A stretch of DNA of 64,000 bases from an uncultured Tenacibaculum sp. (GTDB lineage: Bacteria > Bacteroidota > Bacteroidia > Flavobacteriales > Flavobacteriaceae), in assembly GCA_947496185.1 (NCBI GenBank), contig CANMCD010000002.1, positions 124,001 through 188,000 on the forward strand, in the 5' to 3' direction. The notes beneath the pieces were generated by a model. The model saw only the letters and a list, made by a program, of their open reading frames with translations, did no database searches and had not been told where the DNA came from. The position numbers and the translations under genes were made by a program. Within the stretch, counting starts at the first letter, position 1. Every line of letters starts with the position of its first letter. This document shows positions 8,291 through 17,131 of the stretch, piece by piece.

Positions 8291-9901
8291 TTACTCTACC
8301 TTAAATTGTTCGTTTTGAATCCAATTGGCACGTAACATAAATTTTTTATCGAAATAAATAATTTTTTCGGGTTGTAATCGCTTCAAATAATTACCCGTAT
8401 CCCATTTATTATTTTTATTTTCATCAATAACCGCTCTAATAAGATATTCTTTGGGTTCTAACAAATCAAAAGTAACCTTTTTAGAAGTCTGTATATACCT
8501 TCTTTTAAACACTTCATAATTTTTCCCTTCCTTGGTCAAAAGCTCAAGAATCACATGTTTGTTGTTTGGATTATTCACATCCAAAACAATACTTCCATAA
8601 TCCTCAATATCCCTTGTAGAAAATTGATAAGCAAGCGTATCATTCTTATATTCAAACAAGTCAGTAATCGCCTCCGGATATACTGTCAAGGAATATGCTG
8701 ATCTCGGTTTTTTATCAAAAACAAGTGCTAATTTATTTATGTCAATTTTCTTAAGCTTATATTTCACATCTAAAGTATCAACATCGACCAGATTCACCTT
8801 TGTCGTATCAATCTTCATTACAGGATTGTTCGTCGTAAGAAACAACGTGTCTTTCAAATGTAGTACATCATTTACACTGGAAGTAATCGATAAAGAATCT
8901 ATTTTCTTTTTACGCAAACGAACCGTAACAGTATCCTTTTGCTCTCGATATGTCACTAAAAAATTCAAAGAATCTCTTTTAATTGGGGCGTGCCATAACA
9001 ACAATGTATCTTTATCTTTTTCAAACTGATAGAAGGTTTTAAAATCCTCAGGCACTTTTGACAATAGATTTACTTTAACCTCCTTTTTAATACCGCCTAA
9101 AAAACCAAATTGAATTTTTCCTTTTGACACTTCCTTACCCCTTTTAAACTGAAAAGGTTGAGCTTCTTTGAAAAGTCTAATGTCTTTTTCCACTATCGTA
9201 TCTCTTGGCAATACAATAGTGTCTGAAACAAAACCTATCAAATCCGTTTTTGCATTGAATAAATAATCAGGGTTCGCCTCCTTCAAAGCCAGCATCAAAT
9301 ATTTCCCTTCTTTTATATGGGTAAAATTAAAGACCGTTGTATCTAAGGTACTAGTAACATAGTCTGGTTTTCTCTTATATACAATTGAATCGTTAAAAGT
9401 ACTGTCCAATTTGTATAAAAGAACTCCCACGCTTTTCTCAGGATCTCTCTTCGAAGCATGCTTTGTATTTCCTTTTATTTTTAAGGAATCAATATCATTC
9501 CCTGTAGAAAAAACATATTTAAACCCTTCTAACTTATTTCCTTCATTATTATCTTGTACAGCTTGTCCAAAATTAAAAGTATACGTAGTATTCTTCTTAA
9601 GTGTATCTATAATTTCAATATTAATATACTTGCTAGGAGTTCCTTGTGGACTAATCAAAGCGGGATTTTTCATCGGAGGAGAAACCACCAACTGTTTCGT
9701 CAAATCTTTTAGTACAATATATTCATCAAAATAAATTCGAATATTTTTTTTGTCAAAATTAAGTGTTTCATAAGGCGGTTTTGCAGTCATCATAATAGGT
9801 GCATCTTCATCTTTAGGTCCTCCTTCGGGGGTTCCCATCCTTGCACAACCTATCAGGGAAATCCCCAAAAAACATATACATACTTTGATTATTTTCTCCA
9901 C
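8291..9901 (-). CDS. Ig-like domain (Big_5) lipoprotein
   Basis: This 536-residue lipoprotein has a signal peptide ending in the lipobox LIGC (Cys19), followed by GTPEGGPKDEDAPIM. A bacterial Ig-like Big_5-type domain follows (residues about 30-135: NIRIYFDEYIVLKDLTKQLVVSPP and TYTFNFGQAVQDNNEGN). The remainder is beta-rich, with several repeated strands and a C-terminal ENKNNKWDTGNY segment. This layout is common and conserved in Flavobacteriia, with unknown function. It should sit in the outer membrane or periplasm. comF is upstream on the same strand, separated by about 85 bp. Confidence 0.8.
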   Translation of the reverse strand: MEKIIKVCICFLGISLIGCARMGTPEGGPKDEDAPIMMTAKPPYETLNFDKKNIRIYFDEYIVLKDLTKQLVVSPPMKNPALISPQGTPSKYINIEIIDTLKKNTTYTFNFGQAVQDNNEGNKLEGFKYVFSTGNDIDSLKIKGNTKHASKRDPEKSVGVLLYKLDSTFNDSIVYKRKPDYVTSTLDTTVFNFTHIKEGKYLMLALKEANPDYLFNAKTDLIGFVSDTIVLPRDTIVEKDIRLFKEAQPFQFKRGKEVSKGKIQFGFLGGIKKEVKVNLLSKVPEDFKTFYQFEKDKDTLLLWHAPIKRDSLNFLVTYREQKDTVTVRLRKKKIDSLSITSSVNDVLHLKDTLFLTTNNPVMKIDTTKVNLVDVDTLDVKYKLKKIDINKLALVFDKKPRSAYSLTVYPEAITDLFEYKNDTLAYQFSTRDIEDYGSIVLDVNNPNNKHVILELLTKEGKNYEVFKRRYIQTSKKVTFDLLEPKEYLIRAVIDENKNNKWDTGNYLKRLQPEKIIYFDKKFMLRANWIQNEQFKVE

Positions 9902-9985
9902 AAAAAAAGCTTTTAATTATACTTCAAAAGTAAGCATACCATTTGTTATTTGAAATTACTATCACATTTTAGAACAGATTTAGGA

Positions 9986-10678
9986 TTATTCTTTTTCTGT
10001 AAAAGCAATTGCTGCTATACTAATGATACTATTAGGAGCTTTTAACAGCTCATTCCCACAATCAACTAACGTTGTTCCTGTGGTAATAACATCATCTATC
10101 AATAATAGGTGCTTTCCTTGTAGTAAAGTTACATCTGTCAACTCGAATTTTTTATGAACTTCTACTCGCTCTACCTGTTTTTTTAATGCCTGATTTTTAC
10201 CATCATGCAAACGTATCAATACTCTTGAATAATAAGGTATTGATAATTCATCACTCAATATTTCCGCAAATTTAGTAACCTGATTATACCCTCTTTTCTT
10301 CTTTTTATTCGGGTGTATCGGAACGGTAACTAAACCGTCAACAAAATGAATAAATGAAGTCTTTTTTAATTCATAAGCCATTCTTTTTCCTAAAAAAACT
10401 CCTATTTCTTCTTGTCCCCTATATTTCAGTTCATGTATTATTTTTTGTGTGATATTGTTTTTACGATAACGTAAAAGAACAAATACATTCTTTACTATAA
10501 TTTTACCATAAAACGAAGGCATTAATTGTGCATTTACGAGTTTAGTATCCAATACTATTGGTAAATCATGCAGACAATAGACACAAAGAAAAGACTCTGA
10601 AATGAAAAGATTTCTTTCACAATTCACACAACTTTTAGGAAAGAACAAATCAAAAATTTGTTTAAAAATACTTACCAT
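9986..10678 (-). CDS. comF: ComF family phosphoribosyltransferase-like protein
   Basis: The 230-residue protein begins with a four-cysteine zinc-ribbon-like segment (Cys17, Cys20, Cys32, Cys35), then carries a phosphoribosyltransferase domain with the PRPP-loop motif LLLIDDVITTGTTL near residues 193-206. The central PIHPNKKKKRGYNQ segment is diagnostic of ComF. In naturally transformable bacteria ComF acts in the cytoplasm during DNA uptake, with PriA and DprA as proposed partners. Length matches the family. It probably shares a transcript with the lipoprotein gene downstream. Confidence 0.9.
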   Translation of the reverse strand: MVSIFKQIFDLFFPKSCVNCERNLFISESFLCVYCLHDLPIVLDTKLVNAQLMPSFYGKIIVKNVFVLLRYRKNNITQKIIHELKYRGQEEIGVFLGKRMAYELKKTSFIHFVDGLVTVPIHPNKKKKRGYNQVTKFAEILSDELSIPYYSRVLIRLHDGKNQALKKQVERVEVHKKFELTDVTLLQGKHLLLIDDVITTGTTLVDCGNELLKAPNSIISIAAIAFTEKE

Positions 10679-10925
10679 TTTTTCACTAGCTTTTTTATCA
10701 ATATGTGTTTAATTTGTTAACACAACATTAAGATTTACCCATTTCTTACCACTCCGAAAACATCGGGCAATAGATAGCTCAATCCGTGTAAATTAAGGCT
10801 TGAAGAATATTTTAACACATTTTTTTTGCAAATTTATCCAAAAGTTTTAGTTATAAATTTATAAAAAAATGTTAATTTAGCGTTTAACCTTAAATATATT
10901 AGTTTACCATAGTCCCCTCAATACA

Positions 10926-11810
10926 ATGGTTACCAAAAGTGACGCTAAAAATAAAGGCCTAATAGTATTTTTATTAATACTTATAGTTGTAATTGGTTTT
11001 CTTTCATACCAAAATGCAAAGGATTTTGCCTTACTTAAAAATGCGTTTGAAACAGAAAAAAAGGAATTGGAAAAGGAGCTTGATAATGTTATCATTGACT
11101 ATAGAAGTGCTATTAGTGAAAGCCACAATTTTTCCGAAAAACTAACCGAACAATTACAAAAAGTTCTTTTACTTAAAGATACCATTCGTGACTTACAGTC
11201 ATCGAATTATAAGCTTTTACGTGTTTATAGAAAACGAGTACTGGATCTAGAAAAGGAAAATAAGATACTTTTAAACAAGGTAGATTCACTCAATTCTGTG
11301 AATCAATATTTGTTTACTGAAAATGACAGTGTAAAGGAGGTTTTATACAAAAAAGAACAGCTAAACAGTCAATTGAGTCAGAATTACAAAAGACTTGAAA
11401 ATGAAATGGCTATTGCAAAAACTGTTGATGTGGCAAAAATCGACTTCAATGCTATGAAAACGAGAAGCAGTGGGTCTTTAGTAACAACGTATAGATCATG
11501 GAAAGCCAGTGCCTTCAAAGTTACCTTCAGTTTACTTGAAAGTGATATCGCTGACAAAGGCACGAAACAAATACATATCCAAATAATTGACGCCAAAAAC
11601 GATGTTATCAATCCGAAAGGAAGAGTGCGATTACGCAATGGCAAAAAAGTATCCTTTAGTGATGTATTAGAGGCCGATTATTTCAACAAAGAACTTACCA
11701 TAACATCCTTGGTTAAAGTTCCTAAAGGAAAAATGCAAAAAGGAATATACAAAGTAAAAATATATGTTAACAGAGTATTTACAAAAGAATCAACTATAAA
11801 ATTAAAATAA
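10926..11810 (+). CDS. Membrane-anchored coiled-coil protein, paralogue 1
   Basis: This is a 294-residue protein. A single hydrophobic helix at about residues 11-27 (GLIVFLLILIVVIGFLSY) is followed by a long heptad-rich coiled coil to about residue 160 (KNAFETEKKELEKELDN, LLRVYRKRVLDLEKENKIL) and a beta-rich C-terminal domain of about 130 residues (IHIQIIDAKNDVINPKGRV). The topology suggests an inner-membrane anchor with the rest in the periplasm. I do not recognise a named family. It is the intact member of a tandem pair: the next gene has the same layout and, once its frameshift is corrected, exactly the same length. Confidence 0.75.
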   Translation: MVTKSDAKNKGLIVFLLILIVVIGFLSYQNAKDFALLKNAFETEKKELEKELDNVIIDYRSAISESHNFSEKLTEQLQKVLLLKDTIRDLQSSNYKLLRVYRKRVLDLEKENKILLNKVDSLNSVNQYLFTENDSVKEVLYKKEQLNSQLSQNYKRLENEMAIAKTVDVAKIDFNAMKTRSSGSLVTTYRSWKASAFKVTFSLLESDIADKGTKQIHIQIIDAKNDVINPKGRVRLRNGKKVSFSDVLEADYFNKELTITSLVKVPKGKMQKGIYKVKIYVNRVFTKESTIKLK

Positions 11811-11822
11811 CCCCTGAGAATT

Positions 11823-12708
11823 ATGAATAAAAAGCACTCCCCCAAGCGCAACCTACTACTAGTAGCGCTTTTACTGGTCATCTTATTTCTATCGCTATTT
11901 TCATTTAAAAAATCGTGTGAGATTAAAGAGTTAAAAGGTGTCTTTGATCAAGAAGCCCTTGACTTACAAAACTCTCTAGATGAAATGATCAAAGATTATA
12001 CAGATGTAGTAGTAAGAAAAAAAGACCCTTTCAAAACGATTACGTATAGAAATTCAAAAAATGAAAGATTTACGTGATTCCGTTTCTAATATCAAAGATC
12101 ACAATTACGACCTTATAAGAAAGTATCGTAGTAAAATAGCAAGTTTAGAACGAGAAAACAGACGATTATTCATACAAATAGACTCTTTAAACTCTGCAAA
12201 TTTGGCACTAGTACAAGAAAACGTAATTGCAAATGAAATATTAGACCAAAAAGAAACGATCAATGAAGAATTGACAAAAAAATACAAAACCCTAGAAGCA
12301 AAAGTCGCCGTTGCCTCTAAAATAGATATTGGTCCTTTAACGGTAACAGCAATGAAGGAAAGGAGTAGTGGAAAATTAACCTCTACCTCTAGATCAAGTA
12401 GAACAGACGCTTTTAAAATAAACTTTGACCTACTTGAAAATGAAGTAACAAATTCGGGTAAAAAAAGTGTTTATATCCAAATTGTAGATGAAGAAAAAAA
12501 CGTTGTTAATCCTAAAGGTAATGCCTTATTAAAAGATGGTAGATATATTACATATAGTGACTCTGTAATGGTTAACTACAACAATGAAAGGACTAGCTTG
12601 GTGTCTTTTATTTTGGTAAACCGAGACGATATTGTCAAAGGAAAATATACCGTTTGTGCCTTTGTTGAAGGAGAATACTCTGGCAATTCGATCGTTCGTT
12701 TACGCTAG
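11823..12708 (+). pseudogene. Membrane-anchored coiled-coil protein, paralogue 2 (frameshifted)
   Basis: This is a tandem copy of the preceding gene, 12 bp downstream, with the same order of transmembrane helix, coiled coil and C-terminal domain (VYIQIVDEEKNVVNPKGNA). It is broken by one extra base: the first part reads 11823-12077, while the homologous remainder is in the next frame up to 12708. The shift maps to a run of seven A at 12017-12023. With six A the gene is 885 nt, exactly the length of paralogue 1, and the 38 residues from DY to NY across the site align without a gap. It is either a recent pseudogene, a homopolymer sequencing error, or expressed by slippage on the A run. Confidence 0.8.
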
Positions 12709-12745
12709 CAAATGCTAGATCAAATTGATCTTTAAGATATTTTAT

Positions 12746-12774
12746 AAAGTGAAGCTTATAGCTTCACTTTTTTT
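12746..12774 (+). terminator. Intrinsic terminator after the coiled-coil pair
   Basis: A perfect 10-bp stem (12746-12755 with 12761-12770), a 5-base loop and a following T run lie about 40 bp after the second paralogue. Confidence 0.85.
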
Positions 12775-12806
12775 GTAGTTATGTATCATAGTTTCAAAGC
12801 TTATTT

Positions 12807-12814
12807 TATTTTTG
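12807..12814 (+). promoter_or_regulatory. Candidate -7 element directly before the GlyRS gene
   Basis: TATTTTTG matches the Bacteroidota -7 consensus TAnnTTTG and ends four bases before the ATG. If used, transcription would start at or next to the start codon. No clear -33 element is visible at the expected spacing, so this is weak. Confidence 0.3.
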
Positions 12815-12818
12815 CAGT

Positions 12819-14363
12819 ATGGCAAAACAAGAAGATCAATTTAAAAAGGTAATTTCACACGCAAAAGAATACGGGTATATATTTCAATCTTCAGAAATTT
12901 ATGACGGATTAAGTGCGGTATACGACTATGCACAAAACGGTGTGGAACTGAAAAAAAACATTCGTGACTATTGGTGGAAAGCCATGGTGCAGATGCACGA
13001 AAACATTGTAGGTATCGATGCATCTATTTTAATGCACCCAACCACTTGGAAAGCTTCTGGACATGTCGATGCTTTTAATGACCCATTGATAGACAATAAA
13101 GACAGTAAAAAAAGATACAGAGCCGATGTTTTAGTAGAAGATTATTGCGCTAAAATTGAAGCCAAAATTGATAAAGAAGTAAAAAAAGCTGCCAAACGTT
13201 TTGGAGATGCCTTTAACAAAGAAGAATTTGTGTCAACAAACGCAAGAGTTTTAGGCTACCAAGAAAAAATAAACACGATACTCGGACGCTTAGCAAAATC
13301 ATTAGAAAATGAGGATTTAGCAGATGTAAAAGCACTTATTGAAGAACTGGAAATTGCAGATCCGCTTACTGGAAGTAAAAACTGGACAGATGTAAAGCAG
13401 TTTAACTTGATGTTTGGTACGCAATTGGGAGCCTCAGCAGATAGTGCTATGGAAGTCTATTTGCGTCCTGAAACCGCTCAAGGTATTTTTGTGAACTTTT
13501 TAAATGTTCAAAAAACAGGACGTATGAAAATTCCTTTCGGAATCGCTCAAACAGGAAAAGCTTTTCGAAACGAGATTGTTGCCCGTCAATTTATCTTTAG
13601 AATGCGTGAATTTGAACAAATGGAAATGCAGTTTTTTGTAAAACCAGGTTCACAAAAAGAATGGTATAAAAAATGGAAAGAAACCCGTTTAAAATGGCAC
13701 TTGTCATTAGGAATGGGAGAAGACAACTACCGATTCCACGATCATGAAAAACTGGCGCATTATGCAGATGCCGCAGCAGATATTGAGTTTAAATTTCCAT
13801 TTGGATTTAAAGAATTAGAAGGAATACACTCTAGAACAGATTTTGACCTAAAAGCACATGAGGAATTTTCTGGCAAGAAATTACAATATTTTGACCCTGA
13901 AGACAACAGTAGCTATGTACCCTATGTAGTGGAAACTTCGATCGGATTAGACCGAATGTTTTTAGCAGTCTTTTCAAAAGCACTACAAGAAGAGGCTTTA
14001 GAAAACGGAACATCAAGAACAGTATTAAAAATTCCTGCAGTATTAGCACCTACCAAAGCCGCTGTATTACCATTAGTAAAAAAAGACGGTCTTCCAGAAG
14101 TTGCTCGTAAAATTGTTGAAGATTTGAAGTGGGACTTTATCGTGTCTTATGACGAAAAAGATGCCGTAGGAAGGCGTTATAGAAGACAAGATGCCGCAGG
14201 AACTCCTTTTTGTATCACTGTAGATCATGACACACTTGAAGACGATAGTGTGACCATCAGACATCGCGATACTATGGAACAAAAACGCGTTAAAATAAGC
14301 GAAGTAAAAGCATTAATCAAAGAAGAGGTTGACATGCGTACTTGGCTTTTAAAAACAAAATAA
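12819..14363 (+). CDS. glyQS: Glycine--tRNA ligase (single-chain, dimeric type)
   Basis: This 514-residue class II aminoacyl-tRNA synthetase charges tRNA-Gly. Family landmarks are the N-terminal GYIFQSSEIYDGLSAVYDY segment, the NIVGIDASILMHPTTWKASGH segment, the RPETAQGIFVNF motif near residue 217, the FRNEIVARQFIFRMREFEQME region (motif 2) and SIGLDRMF near residue 375 (motif 3), followed by the anticodon-binding domain. It is the homodimeric enzyme rather than the two-subunit GlyQ/GlyS type. The gene stands alone between two terminators. Confidence 0.95.
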   Translation: MAKQEDQFKKVISHAKEYGYIFQSSEIYDGLSAVYDYAQNGVELKKNIRDYWWKAMVQMHENIVGIDASILMHPTTWKASGHVDAFNDPLIDNKDSKKRYRADVLVEDYCAKIEAKIDKEVKKAAKRFGDAFNKEEFVSTNARVLGYQEKINTILGRLAKSLENEDLADVKALIEELEIADPLTGSKNWTDVKQFNLMFGTQLGASADSAMEVYLRPETAQGIFVNFLNVQKTGRMKIPFGIAQTGKAFRNEIVARQFIFRMREFEQMEMQFFVKPGSQKEWYKKWKETRLKWHLSLGMGEDNYRFHDHEKLAHYADAAADIEFKFPFGFKELEGIHSRTDFDLKAHEEFSGKKLQYFDPEDNSSYVPYVVETSIGLDRMFLAVFSKALQEEALENGTSRTVLKIPAVLAPTKAAVLPLVKKDGLPEVARKIVEDLKWDFIVSYDEKDAVGRRYRRQDAAGTPFCITVDHDTLEDDSVTIRHRDTMEQKRVKISEVKALIKEEVDMRTWLLKTK

Positions 14364-14388
14364 AAAACTGAGTAATAATAATTCAGAA

Positions 14389-15330
14389 TTAAAATAAAAC
14401 AGTTTCATTATCAAAAATTAATGAGACTGTTTTTTTTGGTGTAAGATCACAATGATGAGAAAAAAAGATCACTTGATCAGCAACTTTGGCTTCAATCAAC
14501 CACGAATAGCCCTTAAAATAACTGTCTAGTACCACCGCTTTTGTACCCGACTCTTCCGTCACTCTTATTTGATGAGGAAAAAACAAATATTTCTGTTGAT
14601 CGAAAACGACCTCATTTACATCATCAAATAACGCTGCAATATACTTTTCTTTTGGATGCTGATAAAGCCTTATGGGTGTATCCATCGCTATAATTTTATG
14701 ATCTTTCAACACAATCATTTTATCAGCAAAAGATAATGCATCTCTTCCGTCATGAGTTGCTACTATGCAAGTGATGTTTTTGTTTTTTAAATACGCAAAA
14801 AGCTTTCTACGAAGGGTGTTTTTTTTAAAGTTATCTATCTGACTAAATGGCTCATCAAGTAATAACAACTCCGGTTCTTTTGCTAAAGCTCTAGCAATTG
14901 CCACTCGTTGTTGTTGCCCACCGCTTAAGCTTTTTACTTTTACCTCCGAAAACTCACTCATCTCTATTACGTCAAGGAGTTCATCGGTTCTTTCTCTTGC
15001 TTTATCGGGATAAAATCTAGATAAGAATTTTGCTATATTTTCCCTCACTGTTGTGTATGGCATTAAGTCAAAATCTTGAGCTACATATTTAAAAAATTCC
15101 ATTCCTGGTACTAAATAGTATGCTGGGCCCAATACCTGTTGATCTTTCCAAAAAATAGTTCCACAATCTAAATCAAGTAACCCGTATATAATTTTTAACA
15201 AAGTAGACTTACCACAACCACTTTCCCCCATAATACTTAGATGTTCGCCTTCATGTAAGGAAAAATCAATATCCTTTAATGTTGCTCTTGTTTTGTTATA
15301 ATGAAAAGAAATATTGTTTACTTGTAACAT
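14389..15330 (-). CDS. ABC transporter ATP-binding protein (FbpC/PotA-like)
   Basis: This 313-residue ABC ATPase has Walker A GESGCGKST at residues 35-43, a Q-loop (AQDFDL), the signature LSGGQ at 135-139, Walker B LLLLDE at 155-160 and the switch histidine in ATHD. About 75 residues follow the ATPase core and look like a TOBE-type regulatory domain, as in iron(III), polyamine or sulfate importers. No permease or binding-protein gene is adjacent, so its partners must be encoded elsewhere and the substrate is unknown. Its last codons overlap the GlyRS terminator. Confidence 0.85.
   Translation of the reverse strand: MLQVNNISFHYNKTRATLKDIDFSLHEGEHLSIMGESGCGKSTLLKIIYGLLDLDCGTIFWKDQQVLGPAYYLVPGMEFFKYVAQDFDLMPYTTVRENIAKFLSRFYPDKARERTDELLDVIEMSEFSEVKVKSLSGGQQQRVAIARALAKEPELLLLDEPFSQIDNFKKNTLRRKLFAYLKNKNITCIVATHDGRDALSFADKMIVLKDHKIIAMDTPIRLYQHPKEKYIAALFDDVNEVVFDQQKYLFFPHQIRVTEESGTKAVVLDSYFKGYSWLIEAKVADQVIFFSHHCDLTPKKTVSLIFDNETVLF
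14396..14437 (+). terminator. Intrinsic terminator of the GlyRS gene, inside the end of the opposing ABC gene
   Basis: A 15-bp stem with one mismatch (14396-14410 with 14419-14433), an 8-base loop and eight T in a row. It lies within the last codons of the converging ABC ATPase gene, so the same DNA serves as coding sequence on one strand and terminator on the other. Confidence 0.75.
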
Positions 15331-15562
15331 GCTTACAAATGTAAATTTTTTAAGTCAACTTTTCTATCTTGGAGTATCAAATGAAATACCTCATCATTAC
15401 CTAATCATCCTTTTTTACCGAAATACCTCATCTTTACGTTATAAACTGTATATTTAACAACATAAATAATTGATAATCTGATTTTAATAGCTTTTTCTTT
15501 TATATAAATTTGATCAAAAAATATCTTTATTTTAATCTCAAAAACTCTATAAATAACTCCCC

Positions 15563-17131
15563 ATGCATAAATCCATCCTCTTTCCATTTATTTTTTTTAT
15601 TTCTTTGACTTCTTGGTGCCAACAAACAGTCGGTTTATTCAAAAACTCACCCAATGCTTTTGATGGCTACACCCTATTTGGGCCACAAGACAGTAGAGAA
15701 ACGTTCTTAATTAATAACTGTGGTGAAAAAATCCACAGTTGGACTAGCAATTACTTGCCCGGTCTCTCTTCATACTTACTAGAAAACGGAACACTTTTAA
15801 GAACAGGTAGAATAATGGGAAATGGTGGCGGTAGTGGTATTGTAGAAATGCTTGACTGGAACAGCAATGTTATATGGAGTCATTCAGTATCTGCTACACA
15901 TGGAAGACAACATCATGACATTGAATTACTCCCAAATGGCAATATTTTACTGATCGTTTGGGATAGAAAAACGCAGACAGAAGTTAGCGATGCAGGAAGT
16001 ACTACAACAGTTGCCGCTATAAACTCTGAGCAAATAATAGAAATACAACCTGACATAGTCAACGGAGGTGCCACAGTTGTTTGGGAATGGAAAGCTTGGG
16101 ATCACTTAATACAAGAGGAAGATTCAACAAAACAACATTACGGTATAGTTGCCGATCATCCTGAAAAAATTGATATTAATTTTTTAAATCATAATAAAGC
16201 AGATTGGTTACATTTCAACGGGATAGATTATAACGCCGAATTAGATCAAATTATACTCAGTGTTCATAATTTCAGTGAGTTTTGGATAATCGATCATTCA
16301 ACAACCACTCAAGAAGCTGCTAGTTCTTCAGGAGGTACTTACGGAAAAGGAGGGGATCTTTTATATCGATGGGGAAATCCAAGAGCCTATAACCAAGGAA
16401 CAAGTAATGACCAAAAGTTATTTTTACAACACGACACCCATTGGATTGAAGATGGAAACACTGATGCTGGTAAAATATTGTTATTTAACAATCAAGCAGG
16501 TACTTCTGAGAATCTAAACTATTCTACAGTAGATATTGTTGCACTTCCAGTAACTCCCAACGGAGCCTATTCCTATAACGGAGGCGCCTACACTCCTACT
16601 GAATTTCATTGGACTTATAAAGCAGCTAATCCGACAGATTTTTTCTCTAATATTATTTCCGGAGTACAAAGACTTTCCAACGGAAATACACTTATTTGTG
16701 AAGGAGTTGGTGGACGTTTTTTTGAGATAGACATTAATAACGTTATTGTTTGGGAGTATGTTAACCCCGTAAATGATCAGGGTGCAATGAACCAAGGAGA
16801 AACTTTATCTAATAACAATGTTTTTAGGGCAACCAAATACGCTAAAAGCTACGCTGCTTTTATAGGTAGAGACTTAACCCCTAAAGGTTATATAGAGTCA
16901 GGTTCTACTTTTACTTGTGGAGACACTAATACCAATGATTGTGATATAGCTGCCATCTTTGCTAACGAAACAACCAATGCAAAATGCTTTAAAGAGATCG
17001 ATCATATTCGAAAATGTTATACAACAATATTCCCGCACACCAATACGGGCCTTTTGCAGGTAACAATACAATTCAAGGACAAGACTTTGAATATTCGATG
17101 TGTTTATACCCAGAAAAAACAACCACTGTAA
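15563..17131 (+). CDS. Arylsulfotransferase-family secreted protein (N-terminal part of a frameshifted gene)
   Basis: A signal peptide (residues 1-20, ending SWCQQ) is followed by a beta-propeller of the arylsulfotransferase (ASST) family. Visible repeats include GSGIVEMLDWNSNVIWSHSV, HHDIELLPNGNIL, GRFFEIDINNVIVWEYV and QRLSNGNTLICEG, with histidines at SATHGRQHHD and QHDTHW. Family enzymes move sulfate between phenols, but catalysis here is not proven. From about position 17010 the reading frame no longer looks like protein family sequence; the neighbouring frame continues with the YHYH domain. One missing base in the four A at 17011-17014 would join both parts into an 835-residue secreted protein. 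Confidence 0.75.
   Translation: MHKSILFPFIFFISLTSWCQQTVGLFKNSPNAFDGYTLFGPQDSRETFLINNCGEKIHSWTSNYLPGLSSYLLENGTLLRTGRIMGNGGGSGIVEMLDWNSNVIWSHSVSATHGRQHHDIELLPNGNILLIVWDRKTQTEVSDAGSTTTVAAINSEQIIEIQPDIVNGGATVVWEWKAWDHLIQEEDSTKQHYGIVADHPEKIDINFLNHNKADWLHFNGIDYNAELDQIILSVHNFSEFWIIDHSTTTQEAASSSGGTYGKGGDLLYRWGNPRAYNQGTSNDQKLFLQHDTHWIEDGNTDAGKILLFNNQAGTSENLNYSTVDIVALPVTPNGAYSYNGGAYTPTEFHWTYKAANPTDFFSNIISGVQRLSNGNTLICEGVGGRFFEIDINNVIVWEYVNPVNDQGAMNQGETLSNNNVFRATKYAKSYAAFIGRDLTPKGYIESGSTFTCGDTNTNDCDIAAIFANETTNAKCFKEIDHIRKCYTTIFPHTNTGLLQVTIQFKDKTLNIRCVYTQKKQPL

Noticed and set aside
12017-12023. Programmed frameshifting as the first explanation for the coiled-coil paralogue
   Set aside because: The required shift is +1 and there is no stimulating hairpin or conserved slippery heptamer arrangement; error or decay is simpler, though slippage is not excluded.
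15405-15587. Short leftward open frame of 60 codons
   Set aside because: Low-complexity, overlaps the signal-peptide region of the arylsulfotransferase gene, no family-like sequence.
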